DNA from: Candidatus Brocadia sapporoensis | GTDB lineage: Bacteria > Planctomycetota > Brocadiia > Brocadiales > Brocadiaceae | Reading direction: 5' to 3' | Length of the DNA: 42,825 nucleotides | NCBI RefSeq assembly: GCF_001753675.2 | Contig: NZ_MJUW02000056.1 | Span: forward strand, 1-42,825 | Shown: positions 20,970 to 29,518 of the stretch, one piece after another | Layout: each line of letters starts with the position of its first letter | How positions within the stretch are numbered: the stretch's first letter is position 1 | The notes under the pieces: generated by a model | The model's database searches: none | What the model saw: the letters and a program-made list of their open reading frames with translations, nothing else | Told to the model about the DNA's origin: nothing | Position numbers and translations under genes: made by a program

Positions 20970-21709
20970 ACATTGTGTATCTGTTTGAATTTGATTTTTC
21001 AATCATCAAAGATATTACGGGCTTTGCTGACGCTGGCGGCGGGAATACGACTGTTACTTGTGTAGCGCACGGGCTTTCAAACGGAAACTCCTGCTCTATT
21101 CTCGGCACGGATGCCTTTGATGGAACATTTACCATTTCAAATGTAGCTGCGGATAGTTTCCGCATTGCCCGTGCGTATGTAGCTGGCGACACAAAGGGTT
21201 ATCTGGATATTCCTCAGCCTGTTTATATTTGTACGGCGGCGCAAAATATTGTGTATGATAGTAAGACCTGGAGCGGTGTCGGCGGCAATATGGCATTCGA
21301 CAAGGTATCGTCAACGAGCGATTTAAGCAGCTATGGGGTAAATATTACGTTGTCGGGCGTTGACAGGAGCATTATTGCTTTGGTGCTGCAAAAAAAATAC
21401 GTGGGAAGGGTTTGTAAAATGTATCTGATGCAATATAAAGATGACGGAACGATAGACGGCACACCATTGCTATTGTTCTGGGGACTCATAAACGGAGGTT
21501 TCCGGATATCAGAAGACCTTACGAACGACGTCCCGACGTGCACGGTAGTCGCCAGGATGACCGACAGACTTGGCGAGATCGAGGTGATAACCGGAGTGCA
21601 GACAAATATTGCATCGCACCAGAGGATCAGTCCTGGGGACATGTTCTTCCGAAATGTACCTGGTTTGCGAACAAAAGAGATACAACTAAAACAGAAAATG
21701 AAAAAATGA
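20966..21709 (+). CDS. DUF2163-like baseplate hub protein with inserted beta domain
   Basis: A 247-residue protein (ATG at 20966, overlapping the previous stop; 20960 is an alternative). It begins MNIVYLFEFDF and continues after an insertion at YICTAAQNIVYDSKTWSGVG, then VSSTSDLSSYGVNITLSGVD, as in the DUF2163/BR0599-like baseplate family. The insertion (about 16-75: ITGFADAGGGNTTVTCVAHG, NGNSCSILGTDAFDGTFTIS) matches a small beta module found repeatedly in phage tail proteins ('HGLsnG...G...dG.f.i'). The C-terminal QRISPGDMFFRNVPGLR is typical. A structural role at the tail tip is likely. Confidence 0.65.
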   Translation: MNIVYLFEFDFSIIKDITGFADAGGGNTTVTCVAHGLSNGNSCSILGTDAFDGTFTISNVAADSFRIARAYVAGDTKGYLDIPQPVYICTAAQNIVYDSKTWSGVGGNMAFDKVSSTSDLSSYGVNITLSGVDRSIIALVLQKKYVGRVCKMYLMQYKDDGTIDGTPLLLFWGLINGGFRISEDLTNDVPTCTVVARMTDRLGEIEVITGVQTNIASHQRISPGDMFFRNVPGLRTKEIQLKQKMKK

Positions 21710-22113
21710 TAATCGATAAACATTACGAGCTTGTTAAATGGATTGACGGGTTGCTTGGCTGCAAATATCAATGGGGCAAGATTGATTGTGTTAGCCTTGC
21801 AATCGGCGGCATCCGAACAATATTCCCGGAGTCATTTGACGACCTGAATACGTGGGACACAAAGGAAGGCGCATTGCGTGAGTACACAAGGCACGGATCG
21901 CTTGTTGAGTATTTACAGAAACATGGCTGGCAGAAGATACCCAAAAATTATGTACAAAGCGGAGACGTTATTATATTGGACACAAAACCAATGCAAACGG
22001 CATCCGTAGCAATTGATGGTAAATGCCCTCTGATTGATCCCGACAAAGGTGTATATATGAAGTCTCTGTTTGAGTTGGATAACTGGCAGGCTTTCCGGTT
22101 TGTTGGAGGATAA
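21706..22113 (+). CDS. NlpC/P60-like tail tip hydrolase (DUF6950 type)
   Basis: A 135-residue protein. KYQWGKIDCVSLAIGGIR (about 20-37) contains the likely nucleophile Cys28 in the W-G-x-x-D-C pattern of NlpC/P60 peptidases. GDVIILDT (about 86-93) and a later SVAIDGK strand complete the small fold; the usual catalytic His in this strand is not evident (VAIDG in place of VGIxxG-H), so activity is uncertain. It lies between the hub gene and the tip gene, as in lambda (K). The ATG overlaps the preceding stop. Confidence 0.7.
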   Translation: MIIDKHYELVKWIDGLLGCKYQWGKIDCVSLAIGGIRTIFPESFDDLNTWDTKEGALREYTRHGSLVEYLQKHGWQKIPKNYVQSGDVIILDTKPMQTASVAIDGKCPLIDPDKGVYMKSLFELDNWQAFRFVGG

Positions 22114-22116
22114 ATA

Positions 22117-25100
22117 ATGCCCGCAGTAGTATGGATACCGATGGCAATAAGTGCTGGTATGATGATGGCGCAATATGCCATTCAAAAGTTTACGCAGAAG
22201 CCGTTAAAGCCTGGCGAGCGGAATATAACTGCCAGCATCACAGACACCCGTAAATACCTGTCTGTTGGTTATGGCAGAATCAAGCAAGGTATTGACATCG
22301 TATTTCACGCGGCTGATCCTGGTAATCAGCAAGTATATTGGTATATCGGCGCAATTGGCGTTGGCGAGATTGAGCATGTAGACGCCTTATATTTTGATAA
22401 TAATAGGGCAGCTTCCTGGGCTGATGGACAAGATGCAACTTCGGCTGGAGCGCTGACTCCGTATGCTGGATTTATTAATACGGCCGCATACAAGGGAAAG
22501 TCTGCGCAAAATGCAAACTCTACGATAATAAACCTATTCCCCGATAGCTGGGACTCTAATTGCACGGGCAATTACGTTGCTTATTTTTTGGGTTCAATAA
22601 ATCTGGATGCAAAAGTATTCCCAAACGGGTTACCGAATGATATTGGCGTGGTTGTAAAACAATTAAAAGTGCAGGACGTGCGGGATGGTTCCTGGCCGAA
22701 CGCTACACCGGCGTATAGCACAAATCCTGTACTTGCAATTTTGGACTATTTCGTTGGCAAAAAGGATGCAAGGGGCAATAAGATTTATGGACACGGTGCA
22801 CTGCCTGGCGAAATCGATACGGCAAGCTGGATTGCGGCCGCAAACTATTGCGATGAGCTTGTCGGTACTCCGGTAAGCGATCCTGTGCCGCCTGCTGTGA
22901 AATTGCTGAATGAATCCGGCAATCTAACCACAAACACCAAATACCGTTACAAAATAGCATATCGGGATGCAGGCGGAAATCATACAGCCGCAAGCAAAAA
23001 ATCAAACCCCGTAACTACGACCGACAAAAAAACCAAAGTGAAGATTATTGTTCAGGCATGTGAGGCATCAACTATTACCAAGATTGATATTTACCGTAAC
23101 GTAGCAGGAGATATGACTACGTTCAAGCTTGCTGGAACAATCGATAATAGCACCAGTGCGGGGGAGCTGATTTGGACAGATTCCGTTGCCGATGCGTCTT
23201 TGGGGGCTGCTGCACCTACGACAAATAACACTTCTTCCGGAGGCCAGCAACAAAAGCGATTTGAAATTGGCGGGCTGGTGCAAAACGAAAACGATGTTAA
23301 ATCGAATATTGAAAAATTACTTACGTCGTGCCGGGGTAATATTGTTTACAATATGGGTAAATATTCCTTTTTCATCCGCAAGGCTGGTAGTGCTGTGGGC
23401 TTTGAAATAACCAAGGACAATATCGTGGGCAACTGGAGTTTTGAGACTCCTGGCATACAGCCGACCTGCAATCAGATTAAGGCATCCTTCACAAACCCTA
23501 AAAAGAAATGGGATACCGATTTTGTTTATTGGCCGGATTTGCGAAGAAACAATAAGTATCTTGCAGAAGACGCTATGCAGGAAAATGAAAGGACGATCGA
23601 TTTATTATATACCACAAACAAAACAACCGCCTTGCAAATAGCGCAGGTTATTCGCAAAGAATCACGGCAGGGAATCAGGTGCAGTTGCATTTGTAATTAT
23701 TCGGCAATTGTTTTGAAATATGGCGATATTGTGCCAGTGACATATGATCGGCTGGGTTGGTCGCAAAAGAAATTCTGGGTTACCTCAGTCGATTATTATC
23801 CGAACGCTACAATTGGCATTGGGCTTGAGGAATATGACGCCACGTGTTACGATTATGAGACGTTAAGCCTCGATACATCTGGCTCAGACGATACAGATCT
23901 TCCGGACATCAATGATCCTCCCGACAGCGTCAGCAAGGTGGTATTCCTTGAGCACAAGAATACGCAAAATGCCGATAGCGTGATTGACTTGTCGGTAACA
24001 TATGATAATCCAACCTCGCCCTTTTGGGCATATTCAAACGTATACTGGAAACCTGAAAGTGACTCAAGACGAGTGCGATATTACAAATTTGACGACAACT
24101 CAAACAATTATGTAACGGATTGTGGTAATGATAGGGCGGATTTGACTTTATACGGCTCAGCTGAATGGACAACGGGAAAATTTAATTACGGAGTTTTGTT
24201 CGATGGCACATCCGGATATGCAAGTGCAAAGCCAGTTATTACCGAAGAGGTAACGGTGTCGTTCTGGTTTTATCGCAAGTCAGTGAATGCATCAAGACGT
24301 GACTTTTTGATTTATAATGGTACTGCTGTATCCAAAAGCGGTTTTTATATTTACTTTGAAACTAACTCTCACACGCTAAAGTACTATCTTGTAACTCAGA
24401 CCAGCGGCGGAACGAAAACAGAACAAACTATATCCTACAATATGGTGGCATCTCTTAATGCCTGGCATCATGTCGTTTGCACTTACAGCATAAACACAGG
24501 CAAGCAACGTATGTTTATCAATAACGCATTTGCAGCCGGAGCGGGACATACGGCGGGAAATACCATCGTGCCAAACACCAATCCTGATTTATTGGTGGGC
24601 GCTACGGTTGGAGCTAATTATATTAATGCCATTATCGATAGCTTAGTCATCTACGATGAGATATTGGAGCCGGATGAAATTGATAACCTGTACAACAATC
24701 GCCCGGTTTATTTGGACGTTCGCAAAGTCAGGCATTACAAATTAACTGAAGGTAGCGGAACCCTCTTATGTGATAGCGGCAGCGACAAAGCCAATATGAC
24801 ATTATATAACGGTGTAGGTTGGGGCAACGACGGCGGCGACATATTGATTTTTGATGGCGTTAATGACTATGCTGATGCAACCGTTTTGAACAACGAGGAG
24901 ATAACATTGTCATTCAGATTCAAGCGTTTGGCCGTAAAAGTGGGATCAGCTGGTTACTTCCTGAATAACAGAAATGCAACCGACAATGACGGATATTGTA
25001 TCTATTTTGACGACAATTCCCATGTTCTTAAATGGTTGCTCGTTACTCAGGACTCAAGCAACAATAAGACATCAAAAACAGCGACCTATGATATGGTCAA

Positions 25101-27324
25101 CTCTACAGATGGTTGGCATCAGATAACGGTGACGTATGACGCCTTTTCCGGGAAACAAACGCTGTCGATCGACGGCATTGCCCGGGACTACCAAATGCAC
25201 CCTGCAGGTAATACCATCGTGCCGCCTAATAGGACGGCTATGCAATTGGGCAGCGGATATGCAGCCAATTATTCCCATGTGCAGATAAAGAGTTTTGTTT
25301 TGTATTCTGAAGCACTATCCGATGCTGATGTTTATAACCTGTATTGTTTTGACACCTATTATATTTCAGCAAACAATTATGATTTTCTTACTAAAATAGA
25401 TAAGTCAAACAGCAATGTGTTTGAAGTAAGTAACCTGCAACGCTTCCAAACCTACCATTTCAAAATATTGTCGGTTAATACCTTTGGCGTCATGCAGGAT
25501 TTTTCGACGTCCGTTGTCTTCACGCATACCATTGGCGATACGAACACAATGGACGATATTGATCCAAATACGATTAATATCACAGTGACTACAACCGACA
25601 ACGTTAATCACCGGATACAGGTCTCATGGGTATACAATATAAATACCTATGTTTCAGATTACGTTCGGGATTACCGGCATTTTAATGTTGCTATCTCTTC
25701 AAGTAATTCGTGGGATGGAGTTGTGTTGAGCGACATAACCAATACTACCTGGTATTCGTGTCCCGTGTCTGCGGGTACGTGGTATTTCCTCGTTGAAGCG
25801 GTTGACGCTAACGGGAAGACATCTAACGCCACGACACTTGCAAGTAAGGCGTTTACGGTTACTGATCAGGATGGCGGAGTCATTGTTGTTGGCGGTGGGC
25901 AGCCGGCATGGACTGACATTATCACCGGCAACTTTACGACCGGCACAAAGACAGATACGGAAAGGAAAGTCGGACCTGGCGGCCTTTACTATTTATGGTT
26001 AACGCAGAATCAGATCTCCAACCCATCATTCAATACGAATCTAACCGGATGGACGATAGAGAAGGGGTCCTGGGTTAGAAGTACCGCAAGATATTATTCG
26101 TCACCGGCGTCGTTAAAGCGGGCGGCTTGTGATAAAGCTGTAAGCTGTTACACAGAGTTGGGGAGTGTGATTAATGGTTATAAAAACTACATTTTCTCAG
26201 CCTGGGTGTATTCAAGCTCCAAAAATACCGACCGTATTGGATTATATTTTGACTATGCCTTTCATGATCCCTATAAAGAATACTATCTGTATTCTAATTA
26301 TCATAGCGGCAATAGCTCGTGGCAACGGCTGGATATAAGGTTCACGTCTGATCAATATGCCCCGGACACTTTTTATTTAAAAGCAATGACGGATAAAGCA
26401 AGTGAGTCCGGCGCCTTTTTTGATAATTTTTATTTTGGTGTGGTTAGCGGAGGTTATACAAGCCTTGCATATGACAGGGGCAATGGTGCGCCCAATGTTT
26501 CTAAAGTATTCAAGATATCGACACCTACAATTGGCACAGATGAAAATACCGAAGGGAAAATAACCATAAGCGTAGGCACTAGTGCAGATGATTCCTTGTA
26601 TACCTGGTATTCTGGACTTGAAGTCGGCGCATTGCAAATAACTGCAAAACGATACATACGATATAGAATCCAATTTAGCAACTCCGGACCGGTAGATACC
26701 TTATATATAAAGGATGACTTGAAATTGTCATGGTCTGATCCCATTACAGCCTCAGTCAATTTCCCCGCTGCGTTTAGTTGGGACGGCACTTTAAGCAAGG
26801 CGTCTGTCGGCGGCAATATTGACTTAACAAGCGGTAATAACGTTACCATTGCAAACACAACGGCAAACAAAAACATAGCATTGAGTACAAGTGGGACTGG
26901 CGTTGTAACGGTAAACGGTAAAAATGTAGGCATGAATTTGCAGGTATTTTCTTATGAGTTTAGCCCTGCTAAATCAACTACCTATTACTTTGGAGCATCG
27001 GCTGCGCCTGCACGAACAAACGGAGCTAAGGCAAGGTTGTATTTCCCTGTTTCCGGAACAATAACATTGGCTCGTATCTACTCGAGGGCGAACAATGTTG
27101 CGGGGACTGGTGAAAATTGGTCGCTGTATATCAGAAGAAACGACACGACCGATACATTGATACAGACGGTTGGCGTAGCAGGTGCAGATCGTACATGGGT
27201 CAATACATCATTGGCAATAGCGGTATCGGCAGGGGATTATATGGAAATAAAGTGCGTTACTCCTAATTGGGCTACTGCTCCAACGGACGTTTCATTTTCC
27301 GGAGTAATTTACATTACATTTTGA
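22117..27324 (+). CDS. Tail tip/host specificity protein with tandem LamG-like domains
   Basis: A 1735-residue protein. The N-terminal part (about 40-260 and 380-590) matches J-type tail tip hubs (YLSVGYGRIKQGIDIVFHAA; VLAILDYFVGKKD), interrupted by an Ig-like insertion (about 258-376). Two concanavalin/LamG-like domains follow at about 651-866 and 870-1078, each with YKFxD...FDGxxxYA and a WHHVVCTYS or WHQITVTYD core. Fibronectin-like segments occupy about 1080-1245. A carbohydrate-binding-like unit (ISNPSFNTNLTGWTIEKGSW) is at about 1300-1445, and a Gly/Thr-rich end domain of about 125 residues is the probable receptor-binding tip. GGAGGATAAATA precedes the ATG. AT content is higher here than in the head genes. 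Confidence 0.85.
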   Translation: MPAVVWIPMAISAGMMMAQYAIQKFTQKPLKPGERNITASITDTRKYLSVGYGRIKQGIDIVFHAADPGNQQVYWYIGAIGVGEIEHVDALYFDNNRAASWADGQDATSAGALTPYAGFINTAAYKGKSAQNANSTIINLFPDSWDSNCTGNYVAYFLGSINLDAKVFPNGLPNDIGVVVKQLKVQDVRDGSWPNATPAYSTNPVLAILDYFVGKKDARGNKIYGHGALPGEIDTASWIAAANYCDELVGTPVSDPVPPAVKLLNESGNLTTNTKYRYKIAYRDAGGNHTAASKKSNPVTTTDKKTKVKIIVQACEASTITKIDIYRNVAGDMTTFKLAGTIDNSTSAGELIWTDSVADASLGAAAPTTNNTSSGGQQQKRFEIGGLVQNENDVKSNIEKLLTSCRGNIVYNMGKYSFFIRKAGSAVGFEITKDNIVGNWSFETPGIQPTCNQIKASFTNPKKKWDTDFVYWPDLRRNNKYLAEDAMQENERTIDLLYTTNKTTALQIAQVIRKESRQGIRCSCICNYSAIVLKYGDIVPVTYDRLGWSQKKFWVTSVDYYPNATIGIGLEEYDATCYDYETLSLDTSGSDDTDLPDINDPPDSVSKVVFLEHKNTQNADSVIDLSVTYDNPTSPFWAYSNVYWKPESDSRRVRYYKFDDNSNNYVTDCGNDRADLTLYGSAEWTTGKFNYGVLFDGTSGYASAKPVITEEVTVSFWFYRKSVNASRRDFLIYNGTAVSKSGFYIYFETNSHTLKYYLVTQTSGGTKTEQTISYNMVASLNAWHHVVCTYSINTGKQRMFINNAFAAGAGHTAGNTIVPNTNPDLLVGATVGANYINAIIDSLVIYDEILEPDEIDNLYNNRPVYLDVRKVRHYKLTEGSGTLLCDSGSDKANMTLYNGVGWGNDGGDILIFDGVNDYADATVLNNEEITLSFRFKRLAVKVGSAGYFLNNRNATDNDGYCIYFDDNSHVLKWLLVTQDSSNNKTSKTATYDMVNSTDGWHQITVTYDAFSGKQTLSIDGIARDYQMHPAGNTIVPPNRTAMQLGSGYAANYSHVQIKSFVLYSEALSDADVYNLYCFDTYYISANNYDFLTKIDKSNSNVFEVSNLQRFQTYHFKILSVNTFGVMQDFSTSVVFTHTIGDTNTMDDIDPNTINITVTTTDNVNHRIQVSWVYNINTYVSDYVRDYRHFNVAISSSNSWDGVVLSDITNTTWYSCPVSAGTWYFLVEAVDANGKTSNATTLASKAFTVTDQDGGVIVVGGGQPAWTDIITGNFTTGTKTDTERKVGPGGLYYLWLTQNQISNPSFNTNLTGWTIEKGSWVRSTARYYSSPASLKRAACDKAVSCYTELGSVINGYKNYIFSAWVYSSSKNTDRIGLYFDYAFHDPYKEYYLYSNYHSGNSSWQRLDIRFTSDQYAPDTFYLKAMTDKASESGAFFDNFYFGVVSGGYTSLAYDRGNGAPNVSKVFKISTPTIGTDENTEGKITISVGTSADDSLYTWYSGLEVGALQITAKRYIRYRIQFSNSGPVDTLYIKDDLKLSWSDPITASVNFPAAFSWDGTLSKASVGGNIDLTSGNNVTIANTTANKNIALSTSGTGVVTVNGKNVGMNLQVFSYEFSPAKSTTYYFGASAAPARTNGAKARLYFPVSGTITLARIYSRANNVAGTGENWSLYIRRNDTTDTLIQTVGVAGADRTWVNTSLAIAVSAGDYMEIKCVTPNWATAPTDVSFSGVIYITF

Positions 27325-27380
27325 CTTTGATTTTAAAAAGTTGATCCACAAGGTGCTTTCGGCAACACAGATCAAGGTTG

Positions 27381-27408
27381 GGTTCCGGCTACAAACCTGA
27401 ACCCGCAT
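27381..27408 (+). repeat. Dispersed 28-bp repeat, copy 2
   Basis: 27 of 28 bases match the copy inside the terminase gene at 6614-6641. It lies in non-coding sequence here. Confidence 0.75.
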
Positions 27409-27453
27409 GGGGGACGCAAAGAAAAGATGAAGAATGCCTTGCGATATACAATG

Positions 27454-27477
27454 ATTTGGCGGAACTTTCCGCCAAAT
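27454..27477. terminator. Inverted repeat, possible late terminator 1
   Basis: ATTTGGCGGAA (27454-27464) and TTCCGCCAAAT (27467-27477) are perfect reverse complements around CT, followed by GAAAAAATT on this strand. The T-run is weak, so bidirectional terminator or protein-binding palindrome are both possible. Confidence 0.4.
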
Positions 27478-27514
27478 GAAAAAATTAGATTCAACAACAT
27501 CAAGGACTTATGAC

Positions 27515-27542
27515 TTTTGGCGGCGGAATTATTCCGCCAAAA
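27515..27542. repeat. Inverted repeat related to 27454-27477
   Basis: TTTTGGCGG (27515-27523) pairs with CCGCCAAAA (27534-27542). The arms share TTTGGCGG with the preceding palindrome 60 bases upstream. AAAGGAGG (27545-27552) follows directly. Confidence 0.55.
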
Positions 27543-27557
27543 TGAAAGGAGGGCGCA

Positions 27558-27842
27558 GTGGACGGAAGGGAAAGCGTTACTAAAAAATTGGGATGTTTGC
27601 AGGATGCTCGACCAGGGTGTCGATCCGCGAGGAGAGTGTCGCAGTCGGCCTGCAAAGGATTGGAAGGTTTGGTCCAGGTTGCAAACCTGAACCCGCATAG
27701 GGAATATCCCACTACCTTGAAATTGCCGGATAGTATCGGGAATTCTAAAAAAGAAAGGGAGGTAATTGATGGAAGAAAAACAGGATTTAATAGCGAAGGA
27801 TGGGCAGGAACTAAAACGGTTAAAGGAGCACAGGGAATTTGA
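27558..27842 (+). CDS. Doubtful small reading frame at the right end
   Basis: A GTG start five bases after AAAGGAGG would give 94 residues. The composition (Gly, Arg, Ser, Thr-rich) shows no fold signal, and part of the frame is the 28-bp repeat (copy 3), read as VQVANLNPH. The final third shadows the next reading frame. It is listed because of the ribosome binding site only. Confidence 0.25.
   Translation: MDGRESVTKKLGCLQDARPGCRSARRVSQSACKGLEGLVQVANLNPHREYPTTLKLPDSIGNSKKEREVIDGRKTGFNSEGWAGTKTVKGAQGI
27671..27698 (+). repeat. Dispersed 28-bp repeat, copy 3
   Basis: 25 of 28 bases match 6614-6641, and the last 17 bases (CAAACCTGAACCCGCAT) are identical in all three copies. Confidence 0.7.
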
Positions 27843-27981
27843 TGAGTTCGTTGGATATTTGAAGGCAACTAATGATTTTAAAACCGTGATCCACAAGTCT
27901 GGCAAAAGAACCCTTTCGCAACCCTTGTGCCACACACACCACGCCCTACACCTGCAACAATTTGGCATGTCTTTAGCTTAG
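27769..27981 (+). CDS. Last phage-like gene, small charged helical protein
   Basis: A 70-residue frame starting MEEKQDLIAKDGQELKRLKE after GGGAGG (nine bases upstream). Residues 1-45 are a charged amphipathic helix followed by FDEFVGYLKATNDFKTVIHK, which looks genuine. From about residue 46 (TLSQPLCHTHHALHLQQF) the composition changes to that of non-coding DNA. The gene may therefore have lost its natural end, perhaps near the prophage-host junction. Function unknown. Confidence 0.4.
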   Translation: MEEKQDLIAKDGQELKRLKEHREFDEFVGYLKATNDFKTVIHKSGKRTLSQPLCHTHHALHLQQFGMSLA

Positions 27982-28075
27982 GTACATTTTTCAAACGCCG
28001 TTTGATACCATCGAACCGCAAATTTTGGTCTCGTTTGTTAGTTTTCCTATAAAAGTTTATCGCTCGATTACAAAA
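27982..28075. other. Probable prophage right border
   Basis: Between the last phage-like frame and the nth stop codon. It contains TCAAACG-C-CGTTTGA (perfect inverted repeat, about 27990-28004) and several CG(N)TT-type words, which might be transposase binding sites. I could not fix the terminal CA or the 5-bp target duplication without the left end. Confidence 0.4.
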
Positions 28076-28723
28076 TTATCGACTCCTTGTCACTCCCACC
28101 CTTTTACAAAAGACATTGACAGGACAAATGCTGCATTTCGGAGAGACAGGAACACAGATGTTTTGACCAAATGTAACAAGGATATCGTTTATGGTAAGCC
28201 AATTTTTTTTGGGAAGTTTTTCACGGAGGGCAAATTCAGTCTCGTGAGGATTCCCTGTTTTAACATATCCCCAGCGATTGGTGATCCGGTGAACATGGGT
28301 ATCCACACAGATACCCGGTTTTTGATATCCCAAAGTCACCACAAGATTCGCTGTTTTGCGGCCTACACCATTAAGTTTTAATAATTCATCAATTTCATCA
28401 GGCACCTTACCCGAGTATGTTTTAATCAATACCGCACAAATCTCTTTGATCTTCCTCGCCTTTATTCGATAAAATCCAACCGGATAGATAATTTTTTCCA
28501 ACTTTTCTGCAGGAATCTTTTCCATCTCTTCTGGATTATCGGCCAGGGCAAAGAGCCGGTCTGAAGCTTCGCGGGTGGTCCTATCCTTTGTTCTGAGGCT
28601 TAAAATACAGGAAATAAGTACGTGAAACGGGGTTCGTTCACGGGAAATGGTTGTAACGATGGGCTCGACAAACCGTCTATTTTCTCGCTCAAGAATTCTG
28701 AGGACTTTATGAATATCAAACAA
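28076..28723 (-). CDS. nth: Endonuclease III, DNA glycosylase/AP lyase
   Basis: About 216 residues. The helix-hairpin-helix LNGVGRKTANLVV carries the catalytic Lys of the family, ICVDTHVHRI carries the catalytic Asp, and the C-terminal C-x6-C-x2-C-x5-C (CVPVSPKCSICPVNVFC) holds the 4Fe-4S cluster. It removes oxidised pyrimidines in base excision repair. The frame is open to a TTG at 28756, but that reaches into a terminator hairpin. The TTG at 28721-28723, giving LFDIHKVLRILERENRRF at the N terminus, fits family length better. Start uncertain. It is the first host gene after the prophage and appears intact. Confidence 0.92.
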   Translation of the reverse strand: MFDIHKVLRILERENRRFVEPIVTTISRERTPFHVLISCILSLRTKDRTTREASDRLFALADNPEEMEKIPAEKLEKIIYPVGFYRIKARKIKEICAVLIKTYSGKVPDEIDELLKLNGVGRKTANLVVTLGYQKPGICVDTHVHRITNRWGYVKTGNPHETEFALREKLPKKNWLTINDILVTFGQNICVPVSPKCSICPVNVFCKRVGVTRSR

Positions 28724-28740
28724 ATTAACTCTTTTAATAA

Positions 28741-28779
28741 AAGCGGCAACATGCAAACTGCGTTTACATGTTGCCGCTT
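28741..28779 (-). terminator. Terminator hairpin between the MIP channel gene and nth
   Basis: AAGCGGCAACATG (28741-28753) and CATGTTGCCGCTT (28767-28779) are perfect arms. Minus-strand transcripts from the channel gene would end with a T-run (TTTTATT) after the stem. CTTTTT on the other side could also serve + strand transcripts. Confidence 0.75.
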
Positions 28780-28831
28780 CTTTTTAAGTTTCTGTTTTAG
28801 AACAACAAGATTTACCCTATGCTTGTGATTC

Positions 28832-29518
28832 CTATTTTCTCACATCTGCAAAGAGTTGATCATATACGAAACCCGCAACAATTCCACCCAGAATCGGTCC
28901 AATCCACCAGACATAGTGATGGGTAAACTGCCCGGACGCAATAGCGGGACCAAAAACACGCGCAGGATTCATTGCACCCCCGCTGATTGTCCCACCAATC
29001 ATAGCCCCAAAAAGCGTCACCATACCAATAGCGACACCCGCAAACCCTGCAGTAGCCCTCTTATCTACTAATGTCCCATAGACAGTAAAGACCAGGAAAA
29101 AAGTAACAATAAACTCCATTAATATGCCACGACCGATTGAAACGCCGGGAGATAACATGCAGGTACCTAGATATACCGTGTTCAACGCCTCGGGAAAGAG
29201 CACTTTCAATGCCAGTCCCGCAATTATTGCGCCGGTAATTTGAGAGAGAATATACATAATTGCTGTATTGGGATCCATTCTTTTGCTAATCCAAAATGAG
29301 ATCGTCACAGCCGGATTTACATGGGAGCCAGAAATATAACTCGTTGCATAAATAACGACAATCATTACCACACCATATGCAATAGAAATACCCAAAAGAC
29401 CTAACCCCTGCCCCCCTTCCCGCCTCAAATAAAAATCAGCGCATACGGCGCCTGCAGCTATAAATACTAGCGTGAAGGCTCCAACCAACTCTGCCATATA
29501 TTTTTTGTACGCTTTCAT
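28832..29518 (-). CDS. MIP-family channel (aquaporin/glyceroporin-like)
   Basis: A 228-residue integral membrane protein with six predicted helices and two NPA half-helices, SGSHVNPAVT (N68) and GGAMNPARVFGPA (N184, R187). These form the pore for water or small uncharged solutes. Aligning by hand to E. coli AqpZ puts Tyr48, Ala172, Gly181 and Arg187 at the aromatic/Arg filter. The filter lacks the His of water-specific channels and should be wider. Glycerol, urea, ammonia or similar solutes are possible (inference). Upstream (29519-29700) is AT-rich and probably holds the promoter. It is separated from nth by a terminator. Confidence 0.9.
   Translation of the reverse strand: MKAYKKYMAELVGAFTLVFIAAGAVCADFYLRREGGQGLGLLGISIAYGVVMIVVIYATSYISGSHVNPAVTISFWISKRMDPNTAIMYILSQITGAIIAGLALKVLFPEALNTVYLGTCMLSPGVSIGRGILMEFIVTFFLVFTVYGTLVDKRATAGFAGVAIGMVTLFGAMIGGTISGGAMNPARVFGPAIASGQFTHHYVWWIGPILGGIVAGFVYDQLFADVRK

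Larger units (their letters stand above)
27325..27557. other. Non-coding right-end region with two hairpins
   Basis: No gene is seen between the tip gene and 27557. The stretch holds the 28-bp repeat copy 2 (27381-27408), then two GGCGGA-based inverted repeats (27454-27477 and 27515-27542). These may end late transcription or mark the approach to the phage end. Confidence 0.5.
1..28075 (+). mobile_element. Mu-like transposable prophage with siphovirus-type tail (partial, left end missing)
   Basis: A continuous + strand array of phage genes runs from the window start to about 27.98 kb. Gp16/GemA-like and Mor-like regulators, a DUF935 portal, a MuF head protein, a gpG-like protein and a protease/scaffold gene are the Mu-type signature. 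The tail tube, tape measure, NlpC/P60-like and long tip proteins are those of a non-contractile tail, as in B3/D3112-type transposable phages. Transposase, repressor and left end must lie upstream of the window. The right end is not resolved. It should lie between the last phage-like reading frame (ending 27981) and the nth stop codon (28076). I could not identify a terminal CA with paired transposase sites. Confidence 0.9.

Noticed and set aside
27372-27968. 198-codon minus-strand frame at the prophage right end
   Set aside because: It crosses the repeats and hairpins, its composition is Ser/Phe/Arg-rich and unprotein-like, and no ribosome site precedes it.
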